DNA of 64,000 nt. Origin: Halolamina litorea. GTDB lineage: Archaea; Halobacteriota; Halobacteria; Halobacteriales; Haloferacaceae. The notes beneath the pieces were generated by a model. The model searched no databases. It was given only the letters and a program-made list of their open reading frames with translations, and was not told the DNA's origin. The translations under genes and the position numbers were made by a program. This document shows, in pieces, positions 41,850 through 50,652 of this stretch. How positions within the stretch are numbered: the first letter of the stretch is position 1; every line of letters starts with the position of its first letter. Location of the stretch: assembly GCF_026616205.1 (NCBI RefSeq), contig NZ_JANHGR010000002.1, positions 62,001-126,000 on the forward strand. Direction: 5' to 3'.

Positions 41850-43295
41850 ATGACCGACCTCGATCCCGGCGACCTCACGGAGGGGTCGATCCCCCGCGCG
41901 CTGGTGCTGCTCGCGGCGCCGTTGGTCGCTCAGAACCTCGTTCAGGTCGCCAACTCCGCCGCCGACGTGTTCTGGCTCGGCCGGCTCGGCGACGGGGCGG
42001 TCGGCGCCGTGGGTTTGAACCAGCCCGTGATGGGACTCCTCTACGTCCCGCTGATGGCGGCGATGGTCGGGACCCAAGTGCTCGTCTCCCAGCGCGTCGG
42101 CGGCGACGACGACGCCGGCGCCCGGAAGGCGGTGTTCCACGGCGCCTGTCTGGCGCTTGTCGCCGGGCTCGCACTCACCCTGCTGATCGCGCCCAACGCC
42201 GGGCCGATCGTTCGCCTGCTCGGTGCCGGGCCGGATGTGGCGCCACAGGCCGCGGCCTACCTCTCTACGTACCTCCTGCTGTTCCCGTTTGTCTCCGTCA
42301 GCGACACCGTCGAGATGGGGTTCGTCGGTGCCGGCGACTCGAAGACGGCGATGTACCTGAACTTCCTGGCCATCGCCGGCAACCTCGTGCTCGATCCGCT
42401 GCTCATCTTCGGGGTCTGGGTCTTCCCCGAACTCGGCGTCGCCGGGGCCGCGCTCGCGACGGTGCTCGGCTACACGATGTCGATGGTGCTCGGGCTCTAC
42501 TGGCTGGCCGGCGATCACGGCTCGATCTCGCTGTCGCTCTCGGACTTCGGGGTCGACCTCGACGAGTTCCGCGAGATGGTGGATATCGGCCTCCCGGCGG
42601 GGGGCCAGCGGCTGGCGGCCCAGTCGGTCCGACTGGTCGTCGTCGCCATCGTCACGGTCGTCGGCGGCGCCGCGGGGCTGGCGGCCTACACCGTCGGTGC
42701 CCGCATCGCCACGATCGCGTTCGTCCCCGCCACGGGTCTCCAGCAGGCCGGCCAGAGCGTCGTCGGCCAGAACCTCGGAGCCGACCGACCCGACCGCGCC
42801 CGCCGGGCGACGTGGATCGGCGTCGCCCTCGCCGCTGGCGCCCTCGCCGTCGTCGGCGCCGTCCAGTTCCTCGTCCCCGAGTTCCTCGCCGCGGTGTTCG
42901 TCCCGGACCTTTCGGCTCGGGGGGCCGAACTCTCGGTTCGCTACCTCGAGATCCTCGCGTACGGCTACCCCGCCATCGGCGCGACGTACATGCTGCTCGC
43001 GGGGCTCAACGGCGCCCGCCGAACCAAGACCAGCCTGATCGTCGACCTCGTGAAGTACTGGGGCATCCGCCTCCCCGTCGCGGTGCTGGCACTGCCGGCG
43101 GGCGTCGCCATCGGTGCCTTCGGCGTCTCGGTCGCGCCGGGGATCGGCCTCGGAAGCGACCCGATGGTGACGGTGTTCTGGGCGGTCACCGGCTCGAACG
43201 TCGTCGCCGCGCTGGGGCTGGCGGCGTACTTCCGCTACGCGACGAGCGACGGGCTGATGCGCCGCGCCGCCGATACCGCGACGGCCGCGGATTAG
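41850..43295 (+). CDS. MATE family efflux transporter
   Basis: 481-residue multidrug and toxin extrusion protein, expected to have 12 membrane helices in two bundles and to export cationic compounds or metabolites with Na+ or H+ exchange. The family markers LAAPLVAQNLVQVANSAADVFWLGRLG, MGFVGAGDSKTAMYLNF and FVPATGLQQAGQSVVGQNLGA are seen. The ATG at 41850 is supported by divergence from lipA (115 bases); the upstream open frame overlaps lipA. The substrate is unknown. Confidence 0.93.
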   Translation: MTDLDPGDLTEGSIPRALVLLAAPLVAQNLVQVANSAADVFWLGRLGDGAVGAVGLNQPVMGLLYVPLMAAMVGTQVLVSQRVGGDDDAGARKAVFHGACLALVAGLALTLLIAPNAGPIVRLLGAGPDVAPQAAAYLSTYLLLFPFVSVSDTVEMGFVGAGDSKTAMYLNFLAIAGNLVLDPLLIFGVWVFPELGVAGAALATVLGYTMSMVLGLYWLAGDHGSISLSLSDFGVDLDEFREMVDIGLPAGGQRLAAQSVRLVVVAIVTVVGGAAGLAAYTVGARIATIAFVPATGLQQAGQSVVGQNLGADRPDRARRATWIGVALAAGALAVVGAVQFLVPEFLAAVFVPDLSARGAELSVRYLEILAYGYPAIGATYMLLAGLNGARRTKTSLIVDLVKYWGIRLPVAVLALPAGVAIGAFGVSVAPGIGLGSDPMVTVFWAVTGSNVVAALGLAAYFRYATSDGLMRRAADTATAAD

Positions 43296-43349
43296 CGTGA
43301 GCGGGCCGCTACCCCGGTGTCAGCTTTATTGCTCTCTCGTGTGCCGTGG

Positions 43350-43970
43350 ATGCCAACGCGCACCATGTTCGAGCACATCGTCTCCACGGTCACGAACAAC
43401 CCCGTTCGGTACGCCGCGCCGGTCGTCGCCGGCACGTTCCTGCTGATCACCCTCTATCAGGCCGAGAAGGGCCGTCGCGGCCCGGAGACGGAGTTCTGGG
43501 AGTTCGTCCGCGGGACGGCTATCCCGCTGCTCGACAGGGCCGGCCGCGCCCTGAACATCGGCTACGCCGCCTACACCGTCGGCTACCACGAGTACGCCGG
43601 CACCCTCGACATGAGCGCCGAGGACGCCGAGTCGTTCCTCTACGAACACGGCTTCCGACGGAACCCCCTCTCGGCGTACAAGACGCTCCCGGACGGCCGC
43701 GAGGAGGCGGGGTCGTGGGTGTACCGGGAGAGCCTGTTCGCCACCAAACAGCTCCACGTGATGACCTTCGAGCGCGACACAGGCGGGACCGACTGCTTCG
43801 CCCACTGGGAGTACTCGGCGATCAACCCCCTGACCGCGCTCAGACACTACCGCGGTAAGGACTACAGCCCGAAGCAGGGCCGCGAAAAGCTCCGGAACCG
43901 GCTCCCCGAGGGAAGCCTGACCGAGAAGCCGGTCAAGCCCGGCGAGGCCACCCAACAGGCGCGCGCGTAG
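43350..43970 (+). CDS. Conserved haloarchaeal membrane-anchored hypothetical protein
   Basis: About 206 aa. A single hydrophobic stretch near the N-terminus (YAAPVVAGTFLLITLYQA) may anchor it, and the rest is soluble, with a basic C-terminus (KDYSPKQGREKLRNRLPEG). Starts at 43350 (MPTRTMFEH) or 43365 (MFEHIV) are both possible; a TATA-like CTTTATT at 43324-43330 favours the first. Conserved Trp, His and Tyr residues in the middle (YTVGYHEYAG) resemble haloarchaeal proteins of unknown function. It sits between the MATE exporter and the helicase. Confidence 0.75.
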   Translation: MPTRTMFEHIVSTVTNNPVRYAAPVVAGTFLLITLYQAEKGRRGPETEFWEFVRGTAIPLLDRAGRALNIGYAAYTVGYHEYAGTLDMSAEDAESFLYEHGFRRNPLSAYKTLPDGREEAGSWVYRESLFATKQLHVMTFERDTGGTDCFAHWEYSAINPLTALRHYRGKDYSPKQGREKLRNRLPEGSLTEKPVKPGEATQQARA

Positions 43971-44012
43971 GCGAAGGAAACCTCTTTCTCCGTGGCCCCC
44001 CCGGTTGGGGTC

Positions 44013-46382
44013 GTGTCTCAGCGCTCCGACGCCACGGCCCGCGTCGCCGACGTCGTCCCCGAGTTCGCCGGGGCGTTCGCCTTCGAGTCGTTCAACGCCA
44101 TGCAGCGGGAGGCGCTGCCCGCACTGCTCGACACCGACGAGAACGTCGTCGCCAGCGCGCCGACCGCCTCCGGTAAGACCGCCCTCGCGGAGTTGGCCAT
44201 CTGTAAGGCGCTCCGGGAGGACGGCACGGCGCTGTTCATCGCGCCGATGCGGGCGCTGACCAACGAGAAGGAGGCCGAGTGGGACCGGTTCGAGGAACTG
44301 GGCTACTCGGTGTACGTCGTCACCGGCGAGCGCGACCTCGACCCCCGCCGGGCCGAACGGGCGGACATCCTCGTGATGACCCCCGAGAAGACCGACTCAG
44401 CCACCCGGAAACACGAGTCGGCCCGCTACGGCTTCATCACGGACGTCGACTGCGTCGTCATCGACGAGGTCCACCTGCTCGACTCCGAGAAGCGCGGCTC
44501 GGTGCTCGAAGTGACCGTCTCGCGGCTCCGCCGACTCTGTGCCCCCCGGATCGTCGCCCTCTCGGCGACGATGCCCAACGTCGGCGACGTGGCCGAGTGG
44601 CTCGACGCCCCGCCGGAGAACACGTTCGCCTTCGGCGACGAGTACCGCCCGGTCGACCTCGAAACCGGCGTCAAGACCTACCGCCACGGCGAGAACTCCT
44701 TCGCCGACAAGTACCGACGGCTCTACCGCGCCCTCGACCTCGCGAAACCCCACATCAGCGAGGAGGGCCAGTCGCTCGTGTTCGTCTCCTCCAGACAGGA
44801 CACCGTCCGCGCCGCCGAGAAGGCCCGCGACGAGACCACCGAGTGGGACATCGACATGGGCTCTCGCGGCGAGTACGACTTCCACACCGCCGCCAAGGAG
44901 GTCGAGAACGAGACGCTGCGGCGCTCGGTCGTCGACGGCGTCGCCTTCCACCACGCCGGCCTCTCCCGGAACGACAAGGACCTCGTCGAGCAGTGGTTCA
45001 AGGAGGGGAAGATCCAACTCCTCTTTTCGACCTCCACGCTCGCGTGGGGGGTGAACCTCCCCGCCCGCTGTGTGGTGATCCGCGACACGAAGTACCACGA
45101 TCCGCTCGAGGGCGAGGTCGACATCTCGCCGCTGGACGTGCTCCAGATGCTCGGCCGGGCGGGCCGGCCGGGTTACGACGACGTGGGCTACGGCTGGGTC
45201 GTCTGTGACGCCGAGGAGGCCGACAAGTACCGCCGCCTGCTCCGGGAGGGGAAAGAGATCGAGTCGACGCTCGCCGACGAGATCGAGACCCACCTCAACG
45301 CCGAGGTGGCGATGGGGACGATCCAGGGGCTCGACGACGTGATGTCGTGGGTCGAGACGACGTTCTACTACGTCCGCGCACAGTCGAAACCCGACGAGTA
45401 CGACTTCGAACACCTTCGCGAGCGCGTGCGCGGGACCGTCGAAAGCCTCGTCGACTCCGGCTTCGTCGAGACCGACGAGGACCTCGGCGTCGAGGCGACG
45501 ACGCTCGGCCGGCTGGCCTCGAACTACTACCTCCGGCTGGACACCGCCGAGGGCTTCCGCGACACCTGCGAGCGCGACCGGCTGACCGGCGACGACGTGC
45601 TCGAAGCCGTCGCCGCCGCCGGCGAGTTCGACTCCGTCTCCGCCCGCCAGTCGGAGACCGACGCCATCGACCGCGCCCTCGACGGCGCCGGCGTCGACAC
45701 GAACCTGGAGGACGGCAACCGCAAGGTGCTCGCCATTCTCCACGCCGCCACCGACGGCCGCACGCCGAGTGAACTCCGCTCGGACGCGTGGATCATCCGC
45801 CAGAACGCGCTGCGCCTGCTCGCCGCGCTGCGGGAGTTCGCCGCTGCCTTCGCGGGCCCCCGAGCCGCGAACCTCGTCCGCCGGATGGAGGCGCGCGTCG
45901 AACACGGCGTCCCCCGCGAGGCGGTGGGCCTGACCGCCATCGAGGGCGTCGGCGCCGGCCGCGCCGAAACCCTCGCCGGTGCCGGCTTCACCTCGCCGAC
46001 ACGGGTGGTCGACGTCGGCGCGAACGCGCTGACGAACGCGGGACTCTCCGCGAGCGTCGCCGAGCGGGTCGTCGACGCCGCGCGGGACCTCCCGCTGCTC
46101 TCCGTCGACTGGGGCGACTTCCCCGAGACCATCGCCATGGGGGAGAACGAGATGTGTGAACTGACGGTCCGCAACGCCGGCGGCGGCGCCCGTGCGGGGG
46201 TTCGCGTGACGGTCAACGGCACCGAGATGACCGAGACGACGGCGTATCTGGGTGACGAAGAGACCGTTCCGGCGCCCGTCTTCGGCGCCGACGCCGACGA
46301 ACTCCGGTTCGTCGTCGAAGTGAGCTTCCCGGAACTCCCGCTCGCGCCGATCCGCGAGGACCGGACGGTAGAGGTACGGTAG
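44013..46382 (+). CDS. Ski2-like DEAD/DEAH helicase with C-terminal Sec63 module
   Basis: Superfamily 2 helicase of 789 aa starting with GTG at 44013. Walker A is APTASGKT, motif II is VVIDEVHLL, motif III is LSATMPN, motif V is STSTLAWGVNLPA, and motif VI is QMLGRAGRPG. The C-terminal third holds a winged helix, a ratchet domain with helix-hairpin-helix AIEGVGAGRAETLAGAG, and an Ig-like end (MCELTVRNAGGGARAGVRV), together the Sec63 module of Brr2/Hel308-like enzymes. Whether it unwinds stalled DNA forks or RNA is not decidable from sequence. Confidence 0.92.
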   Translation: MSQRSDATARVADVVPEFAGAFAFESFNAMQREALPALLDTDENVVASAPTASGKTALAELAICKALREDGTALFIAPMRALTNEKEAEWDRFEELGYSVYVVTGERDLDPRRAERADILVMTPEKTDSATRKHESARYGFITDVDCVVIDEVHLLDSEKRGSVLEVTVSRLRRLCAPRIVALSATMPNVGDVAEWLDAPPENTFAFGDEYRPVDLETGVKTYRHGENSFADKYRRLYRALDLAKPHISEEGQSLVFVSSRQDTVRAAEKARDETTEWDIDMGSRGEYDFHTAAKEVENETLRRSVVDGVAFHHAGLSRNDKDLVEQWFKEGKIQLLFSTSTLAWGVNLPARCVVIRDTKYHDPLEGEVDISPLDVLQMLGRAGRPGYDDVGYGWVVCDAEEADKYRRLLREGKEIESTLADEIETHLNAEVAMGTIQGLDDVMSWVETTFYYVRAQSKPDEYDFEHLRERVRGTVESLVDSGFVETDEDLGVEATTLGRLASNYYLRLDTAEGFRDTCERDRLTGDDVLEAVAAAGEFDSVSARQSETDAIDRALDGAGVDTNLEDGNRKVLAILHAATDGRTPSELRSDAWIIRQNALRLLAALREFAAAFAGPRAANLVRRMEARVEHGVPREAVGLTAIEGVGAGRAETLAGAGFTSPTRVVDVGANALTNAGLSASVAERVVDAARDLPLLSVDWGDFPETIAMGENEMCELTVRNAGGGARAGVRVTVNGTEMTETTAYLGDEETVPAPVFGADADELRFVVEVSFPELPLAPIREDRTVEVR

Positions 46383-46456
46383 CACGCGACGCTGAACGAT
46401 CGCGAGAGAACGCTCTCGGGAGTTAGCGACCGAAGTTAGGTGGCTGGGGAGTCAGC

Positions 46457-46474
46457 CCAATTCGCGTGAATTGG
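46457..46474. terminator. Hairpin immediately downstream of tRNA-Ile
   Basis: CCAATTC-GCGT-GAATTGG is a seven-pair perfect hairpin whose arm ends one base before the tRNA 3' end. It may be a 3' processing or termination element for tRNA-Ile(GAT). Confidence 0.45.
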
Positions 46475-46475
46475 A

Positions 46476-46549
46476 TGGGCCAACGCGGATTTGAACCGCG
46501 GACCTCCCGGTTATCAGCCGAGCGCTCAACCTAACTGAGCTATTGGCCC
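46476..46549 (-). tRNA. tRNA-Ile (anticodon GAT)
   Basis: A 74-nucleotide cloverleaf reads, on the minus strand, GGGCCAA for the acceptor arm and TTGGCCCA at the 3' end. The D arm is TAGCTCAGTTAGG..., the anticodon GAT lies at 46515-46513 in CTGATAA, and the T arm is CCGCGGTTCAAATCCGCG. There is no intron and no encoded CCA. It sits between the helicase and FxsA genes, and a TTAA-containing promoter-like box lies about 37 bases upstream at 46584-46588. Confidence 0.97.
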
Positions 46550-46627
46550 AGGTGAGCGCATTCCTTCGTTGGCTGGCGCATCTGTTAAGGCTTTCTCTTC
46601 GCTATCCCGGTGCCCGCGGCCGGTTCT

Positions 46628-47212
46628 CTACTCGTCTTTGGTCCGGTAGTCGTCCGGGCCGACGTCGTACACGTCGTCGGCCGCCTCGTCGTCGCTCCCG
46701 GCGCCGAACGGATCGGACTCGCCGCCGTCGAACGGGTCGTCGTTCCCGCCGAAGGGGTTGCCGTTCGCGTCGCCGACGCCGCCGTCGCCGTCCGGGAAGC
46801 CGCTCGTCCAGACGCCGCCGGTGACGAAGCCGTTGGTCTGCTTGTCGAGTTGCGGGATCACGACGTAGCGCTTGAGCACCGACCGGATCGGGTAACGCGT
46901 CGGCGGGATCGCCAGCAGGAAGCCGATCGCGTCGGTCACGACGCCGGGGGTGAGCAGGAACGCGCCGGCCGCGATCAACAGCGCGCCGTCGAGCAGTTCG
47001 TTCGTCGGCGGCTCACCGCGGGCGGCCTTCTCCTGTATCCGAGCGAGCGTGTGTCGGCCCTCGGCGCGCACGAGGAGCATCCCGATCAGGCCGGTCAACA
47101 CCACCAACAGCACTGTCGGCACCGGACCGATCTCTCCCGCGACGAACACCAGCAGGATGGCGTCGGCCAGCGGGATCAGGAGGAGCGCCGCGATCACGTA
47201 CCGGGTTCGCAT
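46628..47212 (-). CDS. FxsA family membrane protein
   Basis: 194-residue FxsA (UPF0716) homologue with the core RYVIAALLLIPLADAILLVFVAG, VLTGLIGMLLVRAEGRHTL and LLTPGVVTDAIGFLLAIPPTR, about three to four membrane helices, and a glycine/aspartate-rich tail of 60 residues. In E. coli FxsA prevents exclusion of phage T7 by the F plasmid; the archaeal function is unknown. The start at 47212 (MRTRYVIAA) is taken instead of the long Arg-rich frame upstream, which crosses a tandem repeat. Confidence 0.85.
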   Translation of the reverse strand: MRTRYVIAALLLIPLADAILLVFVAGEIGPVPTVLLVVLTGLIGMLLVRAEGRHTLARIQEKAARGEPPTNELLDGALLIAAGAFLLTPGVVTDAIGFLLAIPPTRYPIRSVLKRYVVIPQLDKQTNGFVTGGVWTSGFPDGDGGVGDANGNPFGGNDDPFDGGESDPFGAGSDDEAADDVYDVGPDDYRTKDE

Positions 47213-47298
47213 CACTCGTAGTTCCGGCGGCGGCCGGATAGCCCTTTCGCGTGGCCCAGCGGTGACGTTCCGACATCGGGGGCGGCCGGTGGCCCATT

Positions 47299-47403
47299 GC
47301 CGTTCCGCCAGCGCCGCCGGCCGTCGCCGCGCTGCCGTTCTGCCACCGCGGCCGGCCGTTGCCGCGCTGTCGTTCCGCCACCACGGCCGGCCGTCGCCGC
47401 GTT
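47299..47403. repeat. Three 35-bp imperfect tandem repeats
   Basis: Units 47299-47333, 47334-47368 and 47369-47403 share the pattern G-YCGTTCYGCCA, then a variable core, then GGCCGGCCGTYGCCGCG. They fill the divergent promoter region between FxsA (start 47212) and the gene at 47453. The GTTCCGCCAC part followed by GGCCGGCC is partly self-complementary. There are no unique spacers, so this is not a CRISPR array. Confidence 0.8.
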
Positions 47404-47452
47404 CCCGTTCGCAAACCGCCACCCGTAAATCGCCGCCGCCCACACGTCGCGC

Positions 47453-47851
47453 ATGGCCGACGCCGTCGACGACGACCTCTATCAGCGGGCGAAGCGACTG
47501 CTCGAACCCGGCGACATCGAACTCGTCGGCTGTATCGTCCACACCGACCTCGGCGGTGAGCAGGACCTGGAGATGCACGAACTCACCGTGGCGATCAACG
47601 ACGTGATCGCCGACCACGCCGACAAAGGGGAGAGCTACATCTACGCCGGCAACGACACCGACGAGTTCGCCTCCAACCAGTTCCAGGGGAAGGCCCTCGC
47701 CGACGACGCCTTCGTCTGGGAGTGTCAACAGCTCCTGCGCTCGGGGACGTTCGATCTGGTGTTCTACTACGAGGCCGGCGTCGAGCAGGAGGACCTCGCC
47801 GACGACCTCGCGGCGCTCGACGACGTCGACCGAGTCACCCTCGTCCCCTGA
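47453..47851 (+). CDS. Conserved haloarchaeal hypothetical protein (DUF5778-like)
   Basis: Acidic protein of 132 aa: MADAVDDDLYQRAKRLLEPG, a strand-rich core IELVGCIVHTDLGGEQD, then EMHELTVAINDVIADHA and FDLVFYYEAGVEQ. The compact alpha/beta pattern without catalytic motif matches a haloarchaeal domain of unknown function. The start follows the 35-base tandem repeats by 50 bases. It is transcribed toward hemA, and with 68 bases between them the two may be separate units because hemA has its own TATA-like box. Confidence 0.75.
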   Translation: MADAVDDDLYQRAKRLLEPGDIELVGCIVHTDLGGEQDLEMHELTVAINDVIADHADKGESYIYAGNDTDEFASNQFQGKALADDAFVWECQQLLRSGTFDLVFYYEAGVEQEDLADDLAALDDVDRVTLVP

Positions 47852-47876
47852 AACGCGCTCCCTCGCCGTATTCGGA

Positions 47877-47886
47877 AGCTTTTACC
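47877..47886 (+). promoter_or_regulatory. TATA-like box of hemA
   Basis: AGCTTTTACC is centred about 38 bases before GTG 47920, followed by a GGGCCC-centred palindrome (CCCGGGCCCGGG). It would give a leader of about 12 bases. Confidence 0.5.
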
Positions 47887-47919
47887 CCGGGCCCGGGTTA
47901 CCTTCGCCGAGAGAGTCCC

Positions 47920-49206
47920 GTGACTGGAGTGATCACTGGGGTGAGTGTCTCCCACACGCTCGCCACCGTCGAGGAGGTGGAGTCGGCGGCGCCAGCCGAC
48001 GCGAGTGCGGCCGCAACCCGACTGGCCGCCCGCGACGGCGTCGCCGAGAGCGTCGTACTCGCCACCTGCAACCGTGCGGAGGCGTACGTCGTCACCGACA
48101 CGGCCGCAGACGGCGCGGCGGCGCTGTCCGACTTCGCCCCGGAGGTCCGCGAGGGCGCGGTGACCCGCCTCGACCACGAGGGGGCCATCCGCCACCTGAT
48201 GCGCGTCGCCTCCGGACTGGAGTCGCTCGTTCTCGGGGAAGACCAGATCATCGGGCAGGTCAAGGACGCCATCGAGCGCGCCCGCGAGGACGGGACGCTC
48301 GGTCCGGTACTGGAGGAAGCGCTGCTGAAGGCCGTCCACGTCGGCGAACGCGCCCGGACCGAGACTGCCATCAACGAGGGAACCGTTTCGATGGGGTCGG
48401 CCGCGGTCGAACTCGCCGCACGGGAAGCGGACCTCGACGAGGCCACGGCGCTCGTGTTGGGCGCCGGTGAGATGGGCACCCTCGCCGCCCGTGCGCTCGC
48501 CGGCGCCGGCGTCGAGCGCCTGATCGTCGCCAACCGAACCGTTCCCAACGCCGAACACGTCGCACAGGACGTGAGCGTCGACGCCGACGCGGTCGGGCTG
48601 GAGGCGGCCGCCGACGCCGCCCACGAGGCGACGGTTGTCGTCGCCGCCACCGGCTCCCCGGACCCGGTGCTCGACGCCGCCGAACTCCGCGGCGCCGACA
48701 CCGTCTGTGTCGACATCGCCCGCCCCCGCGACATCGACCCCGAAGCCGCCGACATCGACGGCGTCGTCGTCCACGACATCGACGACCTCGAAGCCGTCAC
48801 CGACGCCGCCCACGAGCGCCGACGCGCCGAGGCCCGACAGGTCGAGGCGATGATCGACGCCGAACACGAACGCCTGCTCTCCTCGTTCAAGCGCGCCCGC
48901 GCCGACGAGGCGATCCGCGGCATGTACGAGGGCGCCGAACGGATGAAGGGCCGCGAACTCGACCGCGCGCTCACCAAACTCGACGCGCAGGGCGACCTGA
49001 ACGAGGACCAGCGCGAGACCGTCGAGGCGCTCGCCGACTCGCTTGTCTCACACCTGCTCGCTCCCCCGACCCGGAGCCTCCGTGAGGCCGCCGGCGAGGA
49101 CGACTGGACGACCATTCGGACCGCGATGGAGCTGTTCGACCCGACGTTCGACGCCAGCGACGCCGAGGGCGCCCCCGGCGCCGTCGACGAAGCCGCCGGG
49201 GAGTAA
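47920..49206 (+). CDS. hemA: Glutamyl-tRNA reductase
   Basis: Protein of 428 aa that reduces glutamyl-tRNA to glutamate-1-semialdehyde, the first committed step of tetrapyrrole synthesis. The catalytic Cys50 lies in LATCNRAEAY. The HxxGxxSL-like active-site block is LMRVASGLESLVLGEDQIIGQV. The NADPH Rossmann motif is VLGAGEMGTLAARAL, and ANRTV and the C-terminal dimerisation helix with RAEARQVEAMIDAE are typical. GTG at 47920 is preferred, because the upstream frame runs into the preceding gene. The usual neighbour, a precorrin-2 dehydrogenase gene, is absent. Confidence 0.95.
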   Translation: MTGVITGVSVSHTLATVEEVESAAPADASAAATRLAARDGVAESVVLATCNRAEAYVVTDTAADGAAALSDFAPEVREGAVTRLDHEGAIRHLMRVASGLESLVLGEDQIIGQVKDAIERAREDGTLGPVLEEALLKAVHVGERARTETAINEGTVSMGSAAVELAAREADLDEATALVLGAGEMGTLAARALAGAGVERLIVANRTVPNAEHVAQDVSVDADAVGLEAAADAAHEATVVVAATGSPDPVLDAAELRGADTVCVDIARPRDIDPEAADIDGVVVHDIDDLEAVTDAAHERRRAEARQVEAMIDAEHERLLSSFKRARADEAIRGMYEGAERMKGRELDRALTKLDAQGDLNEDQRETVEALADSLVSHLLAPPTRSLREAAGEDDWTTIRTAMELFDPTFDASDAEGAPGAVDEAAGE

Positions 49207-49256
49207 CGCCCCGTCCCGACCGAGCTTTTTGGTGTTCCGGCCCCTATTACCCCGCT

Positions 49257-49532
49257 ATGGCCGAACTACTCGACGAGGACGAACTCGACGGCCGGCTCCC
49301 GGACGGCTGGGAGCAGGACGGCGACGAGATCGTGCGAGTGTACGGGTTCGACGACTACCTCAGCGGCGTCAGCTTCGGCACCGACGTGGCCGAGATCGCC
49401 GAGGAGGAGTTCCACCACCCCGAGATCGTCCTGCGTTACGACGAGGTGGAGGTCCGCTTCACCACCCACGACGCCGGCGGGATCACCGAGAAGGACCTCC
49501 GACTCGCCGCGCTCTGTAACGACGCGTACTGA
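49257..49532 (+). CDS. Pterin-4a-carbinolamine dehydratase
   Basis: Small enzyme (PCD/DCoH fold) of 91 aa that dehydrates 4a-hydroxytetrahydropterin. The signature [EK]HHP is seen as FHHPEI (His53, His54, Pro55), with the distal catalytic pair in TTHDAGGITEKD. The size and motif fit the family closely. A TATA-like GCTTTTT at 49224-49230 is about 30 bases upstream. Haloarchaea use modified folates or pterins, so the natural substrate may differ. It follows hemA on the same strand with an independent promoter. Confidence 0.9.
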   Translation: MAELLDEDELDGRLPDGWEQDGDEIVRVYGFDDYLSGVSFGTDVAEIAEEEFHHPEIVLRYDEVEVRFTTHDAGGITEKDLRLAALCNDAY

Positions 49533-49566
49533 TGACCCGGCGCCGTCGACCCCCGGCGGGGCGCCG

Positions 49567-49962
49567 ATGAAGGCCGCGTACACGTTCTCGGCGGTGTTCC
49601 GAGTCCCTGCCGGCGGAACCTCCCTCGATCCGGACCGCTTCGAGACCACGCTCCGACTGTTCGCGCCGCCGCCCGGTGTCGAACCCGGCCCCGAGCGCAT
49701 CGACTGGCTGTTCTTCCGGGACCGGCTCTGGCACGGCGATATCGGCGACGAGGCGCCGCTCCGGGAGCGCGTGAGCGAGTGGCTCGGCGTCGAGGTGGTC
49801 TCGCTTTCGTTCTCGGAGCTTCGAGCCGACGAGGCCTACCTCGACGCGCTCCGCGAGGAGATCGGTCGGGACCTCTCGCGGTTCAACGCCGACAGCACCG
49901 ATCAGGTGCTCCACCAGTACCTCGGCTCCTCGGTCCACGTCGTCGATGCGGATGCGGTCTGA
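49567..49962 (+). CDS. Small hypothetical protein
   Basis: Protein of 131 aa: MKAAYTFSAVFRVPAGGTSLDPDRFETTLRLFAPPPG..., with an alpha/beta pattern (ERIDWLFFRDRLWHGDIGDE, LREEIGRDLSRFNADSTDQVLHQYLGSS). It could be a haloarchaeal ferredoxin-like fold. No catalytic motif is recognised. It begins 34 bases after the dehydratase and 42 bases before the HAD gene, all on the same strand. Confidence 0.75.
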   Translation: MKAAYTFSAVFRVPAGGTSLDPDRFETTLRLFAPPPGVEPGPERIDWLFFRDRLWHGDIGDEAPLRERVSEWLGVEVVSLSFSELRADEAYLDALREEIGRDLSRFNADSTDQVLHQYLGSSVHVVDADAV

Positions 49963-50004
49963 GCGGAGCAAAGCACTTACCCGCGAACCCGCTACTTCCC
50001 GTCC

Positions 50005-50652
50005 ATGTACGACTTCTGGCTCCTCGACCTCGACGGTACGGTCGTCGACGTGGAGCCGCGCTACCGCTACGAGGTCTTCGAGGCCGTCGGCGACCGGCTG
50101 GGCCGGTCGTTCACCGACCAGGAGGTCGAGACCCTCTGGCACGGCCTCGGCGGCCCCCGTAGCGAGAAACTGGCGGCGATGGGGCTCGACCCGGGTACCT
50201 TCTGGCCCGCCCTCCACGAGGCCGAGGACCCCGGCGCCCGCGCCGAGGCGACGTACATCCACGACGACGCCGCTGCCCTCCTCGATGACCTCGACCAGGC
50301 TGGCGTCCCGGTCGGCGTCGTCACCCACTGTGCGCCGTTCCTCGCCGACCGCGTCGTCGACGACCTCGGCCTCCGATCGCGCTTCGACGCGTTCGTGACC
50401 TGCTCGGACGACCTCGGCTGGAAGCCCGACCCCGAGCCGGTCCGCCACACGATGAACGAACTCGGCGTCGGAAAAGCAGGATCGGGCGTGCTGGCCGGCG
50501 ACGGCCCCAGCGACGTTGGCGCGGCGTGGAACGCCGGCCTCGACGCGGTCCACGTCGAGCGCCACGGCCACGACAATCGCGGGCAGTGCGTGCTCGCCGA
50601 CCACCGCGTCGAACGGTTCACCGACCTCGACGACGCCGTCCTCGGCGGCTAA
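50005..50652 (+). CDS. HAD-family phosphatase
   Basis: 215-residue haloacid-dehalogenase-like hydrolase. Motif I is LLDLDGTVVDVE (Asp8, Asp10), motif II is in VGVVTHCAP, and motif III/IV is in WKPDPEPVRH and AGDGPSDVGAAWNAG. The cap is of the C1 type. Phosphoglycolate phosphatase or pyrophosphatase activity are common in this group, but substrate cannot be assigned. Its TAA overlaps the convergent lipoprotein stop by three bases within CTAA. Confidence 0.88.
   Translation: MYDFWLLDLDGTVVDVEPRYRYEVFEAVGDRLGRSFTDQEVETLWHGLGGPRSEKLAAMGLDPGTFWPALHEAEDPGARAEATYIHDDAAALLDDLDQAGVPVGVVTHCAPFLADRVVDDLGLRSRFDAFVTCSDDLGWKPDPEPVRHTMNELGVGKAGSGVLAGDGPSDVGAAWNAGLDAVHVERHGHDNRGQCVLADHRVERFTDLDDAVLGG

Noticed and set aside
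47299-47403. CRISPR-like array
   Set aside because: The units are directly adjacent without unique spacers and no cas gene is present.
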